Shown: positions 62,429 through 64,000 of the stretch, in pieces
How positions within the stretch are numbered: position 1 is the first letter of the stretch
Layout of the letters: every line of letters begins with the position of its first letter
Source of the DNA: JAPOUP01 sp965203605
Lineage (GTDB): Bacteria > Pseudomonadota > Alphaproteobacteria > Rhodobacterales > Rhodobacteraceae
Direction: 5' to 3'
NCBI GenBank assembly: GCA_965203605.1
Contig: OZ241902.1
Coordinates: 558,001 to 622,000, forward strand
Length of the DNA: 64,000 nucleotides
Program-made: the position numbers and the translations under genes
Notes under the pieces: model-generated
Told to the model about the DNA's origin: nothing
The model's input: only the letters and a program-made list of their open reading frames with translations
Databases searched by the model: none

Positions 62429-62515
62429 GATGATTGATGCAGGAATATGTGTTTCCCGGGCGTGCAGACCGGTCAATGCGAGATACCACATGGACTTCCA
62501 TTAGGAGAACGGCCG

Positions 62516-64000
62516 ATGTTGGATGCAGACACCGCTGCAACCGTCACATTCACGTTGAACGGGAATGAGATCACTGTTCCCACAGGTTGCACGATTTGGG
62601 ACGCCGCACATGGGCGTGGACTGACCATTCCACATCTCTGCCACCGGCCGGAACCGGGCTATCGCAGCGATGGAAACTGCCGGGCCTGCATGGTTGAGGT
62701 CGAAGGCGAACGGACACTTGTTGCGAGTTGCATCAGGACAGTGGCTGAAGGAATGGTGGTGACGACGGACAGTGATCGGGCTGCCACGTCCCGCAAGCGC
62801 GTTGTCGAGCTTCTGGCAGCCGACCAGCCAGAAACGGCGCATGACGCTTCCAGTCATTTCCACGACATGGTTGCGGCGAATGGAATCGAGGGCAGCCGTT
62901 TCCCGGCGATTGAAGGGGAAATGGTGCCACTTCTTGATGACAGCCATGTGGCGATGCGCGTGAACCTGGATGCCTGCATTCACTGCAATCTCTGCGTCCG
63001 GGCCTGTCGGGAAGTTCAGGTCAATGATGTGATTGGCATGGCAGGCCGTGGCCGCAATTCCCGAATTGTATTCGACATGGACGACCAGATGGGCAGATCC
63101 ACCTGCGTGGCGTGCGGAGAATGCGTACAGGCCTGTCCCACTGGAGCCCTGATGCCGGCGACAGTGCTGGATGAACACCAGGTCGGTGACAGCGGGGACT
63201 ATGACGATGAGGTCCGGTCAGTGTGCCCATATTGCGGCGTTGGCTGTCAGCTTTCGTTCAGGATCAAGGACGGCAGGATCAGGTATGTGGAAGGCGCAAA
63301 GGGTCCAGCCAACGAAAGCAGGCTCTGCGTAAAGGGACGTTTCGGCTTTGACTATGTGGACCATCCCCACCGCCTCACGAAACCGCTCATTCGCCTTGAG
63401 GACGCTCCGGAGAAGGGGCTCAATGTTGATCCGGCGAACTGGCGGTCGCATTTCCGTGAAGCGACTTGGGACGAGGCTCTCGATGTCGCCGCAGCGAGTC
63501 TCAGGGGAAGGGGCGGGGAAGTCGCAGGATTTGGGTCGGCCAAGTGCTCCAATGAAGAGGCCTATCTGTTCCAGAAGCTGATCCGTCAGGGATTCGGTCA
63601 CAACAACGTCGATCATTGCACGCGCCTCTGTCACGCGTCATCTGTCGCCGCGTTGATGGAAAATGTCGGATCGGGCGCGGTTACCGCAACCTTCAACGAG
63701 ATCGAGAACGCCGACGCGGCGATCGTCATCGGCGCGAATCCGACTGAGAACCACCCTGTCGCCGCAACGTATTTCAAGCAGTTTGCCAAACGTGGCGGCA
63801 AACTGATCGTTATGGACCCGCGTGGCCAGGGACTGGCCAGACACGCTACACATATGCTGCAGTTCCGGCCTGGAGCGGATGTGTCCATGTTGAACGCGAT
63901 CATGCATGTCATCGTCGAGGAGGGCCTCTACGACGCGCAATATATCCAGGCGTTCACCGAGAACTGGGACACGATGAAAGCGCATCTCAAGAACTTCCCG
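62516..64000 (+). CDS. fdsA: NAD-dependent formate dehydrogenase alpha subunit (cut by window edge)
   Basis: The first 495 codons of the molybdenum subunit; no stop before the window ends. Domains in order: 2Fe-2S ferredoxin (ligands around HLCHRPEPGYRSDGNCRACMVEV and ASC), a His-Cys region, two 4Fe-4S groups (CIHCNLCVRACREV, CVACGECVQACPTGA), then the bis-MGD catalytic domain with its own cluster (CPYCGVGCQ, LCVKG) and the molybdenum-ligand Cys with catalytic His in DHCTRLCHASSV. Cys, not selenocysteine, is encoded. AGGAG lies upstream of ATG 62516. It oxidises formate to carbon dioxide. Confidence 0.95.
   Translation, partial: MLDADTAATVTFTLNGNEITVPTGCTIWDAAHGRGLTIPHLCHRPEPGYRSDGNCRACMVEVEGERTLVASCIRTVAEGMVVTTDSDRAATSRKRVVELLAADQPETAHDASSHFHDMVAANGIEGSRFPAIEGEMVPLLDDSHVAMRVNLDACIHCNLCVRACREVQVNDVIGMAGRGRNSRIVFDMDDQMGRSTCVACGECVQACPTGALMPATVLDEHQVGDSGDYDDEVRSVCPYCGVGCQLSFRIKDGRIRYVEGAKGPANESRLCVKGRFGFDYVDHPHRLTKPLIRLEDAPEKGLNVDPANWRSHFREATWDEALDVAAASLRGRGGEVAGFGSAKCSNEEAYLFQKLIRQGFGHNNVDHCTRLCHASSVAALMENVGSGAVTATFNEIENADAAIVIGANPTENHPVAATYFKQFAKRGGKLIVMDPRGQGLARHATHMLQFRPGADVSMLNAIMHVIVEEGLYDAQYIQAFTENWDTMKAHLKNFP

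Noticed and set aside
1..64000. CRISPR array, tRNA, rRNA or replication origin
   Set aside because: I looked for regular direct repeats, tRNA-like T-arm sequences and DnaA-box clusters and saw none that I could support.

Overview
The window looks like a piece of chromosome from an alphaproteobacterium with an aerobic, probably marine, lifestyle. This is inferred from gene content and gene order, not from a marker gene: folB-folP-glmM in an overlapping row, a cytoplasmic SoeABC-type sulfite dehydrogenase, a fused FdsGB formate dehydrogenase subunit, a UbiH-type hydroxylase, and PntAB. The base composition is moderately GC-rich. No rRNA, tRNA or CRISPR array was seen.

Layout. 1-3.4 kb and 8.5-11.1 kb are accessory DNA. 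They hold two diverged copies of a two-gene module (a P-loop ATPase plus an unidentified companion protein), a broken AAA ATPase, a 98-bp MITE-like element, an IS66 accessory-gene remnant and a nucleotidyltransferase with a damaged active site. Between them, 3.9-8.4 kb encodes SoeCBA on the minus strand. 12-18.2 kb is core metabolism: a SleB-type cell wall hydrolase, folB-folP-glmM, ilvC, and two tandem Lrp/AsnC regulators divergent from ilvC. 18.8-20.5 kb is a cobalt-type nitrile hydratase operon. 20.8-41.1 kb is mostly single housekeeping or catabolic genes (UbiH family, GntR, 1-Cys peroxiredoxin, enolase-superfamily enzyme, carA, YqeY, malate synthase G, a C26 glutamine amidotransferase, pntAB, a 3-hydroxyisobutyrate dehydrogenase relative, a DprA relative, an L,D-transpeptidase, ribA, an OmpR-type regulator). 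One internally deleted IS5-family relic lies among them. An MFS transporter follows.

43-45.4 kb is a decaying stress or defence operon: a DUF6932-like gene, a Xre regulator, an ImmA/IrrE peptidase and a DUF4186-like gene. It has at least three lesions behind a near-consensus promoter. 46.0-55.1 kb is the most interesting part: a compact plus-strand operon behind a perfect 16-bp palindrome. It encodes an ABC-transporter ATPase without permeases, three SnoaL-like proteins, a HpsN-like relative of histidinol dehydrogenase, a LacI regulator, an SRPBCC protein, a bicupin and a MetE-like protein. It reads as an uncharacterised catabolic pathway for a small organic, possibly sulfonated, compound; the substrate is inference.

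55.4-59.5 kb is a toxin-antitoxin island: hicAB, a DUF7255-like gene, and a RES/Xre pair next to a dead serine recombinase. The RES/Xre pair and the recombinase lie between two imperfect inverted repeats of about 240-290 bp. From 59.75 kb to the right edge runs an NAD-dependent formate dehydrogenase locus: a LysR regulator, fused FdsGB, and FdsA cut by the window edge.

How the parts may fit together: sulfite released from an organosulfonate could be oxidised by SoeABC, formate by Fds, and C2 units taken up through malate synthase G, with PntAB balancing NADH and NADPH. This is a metabolic reading of the gene content and is not demonstrated by the sequence.
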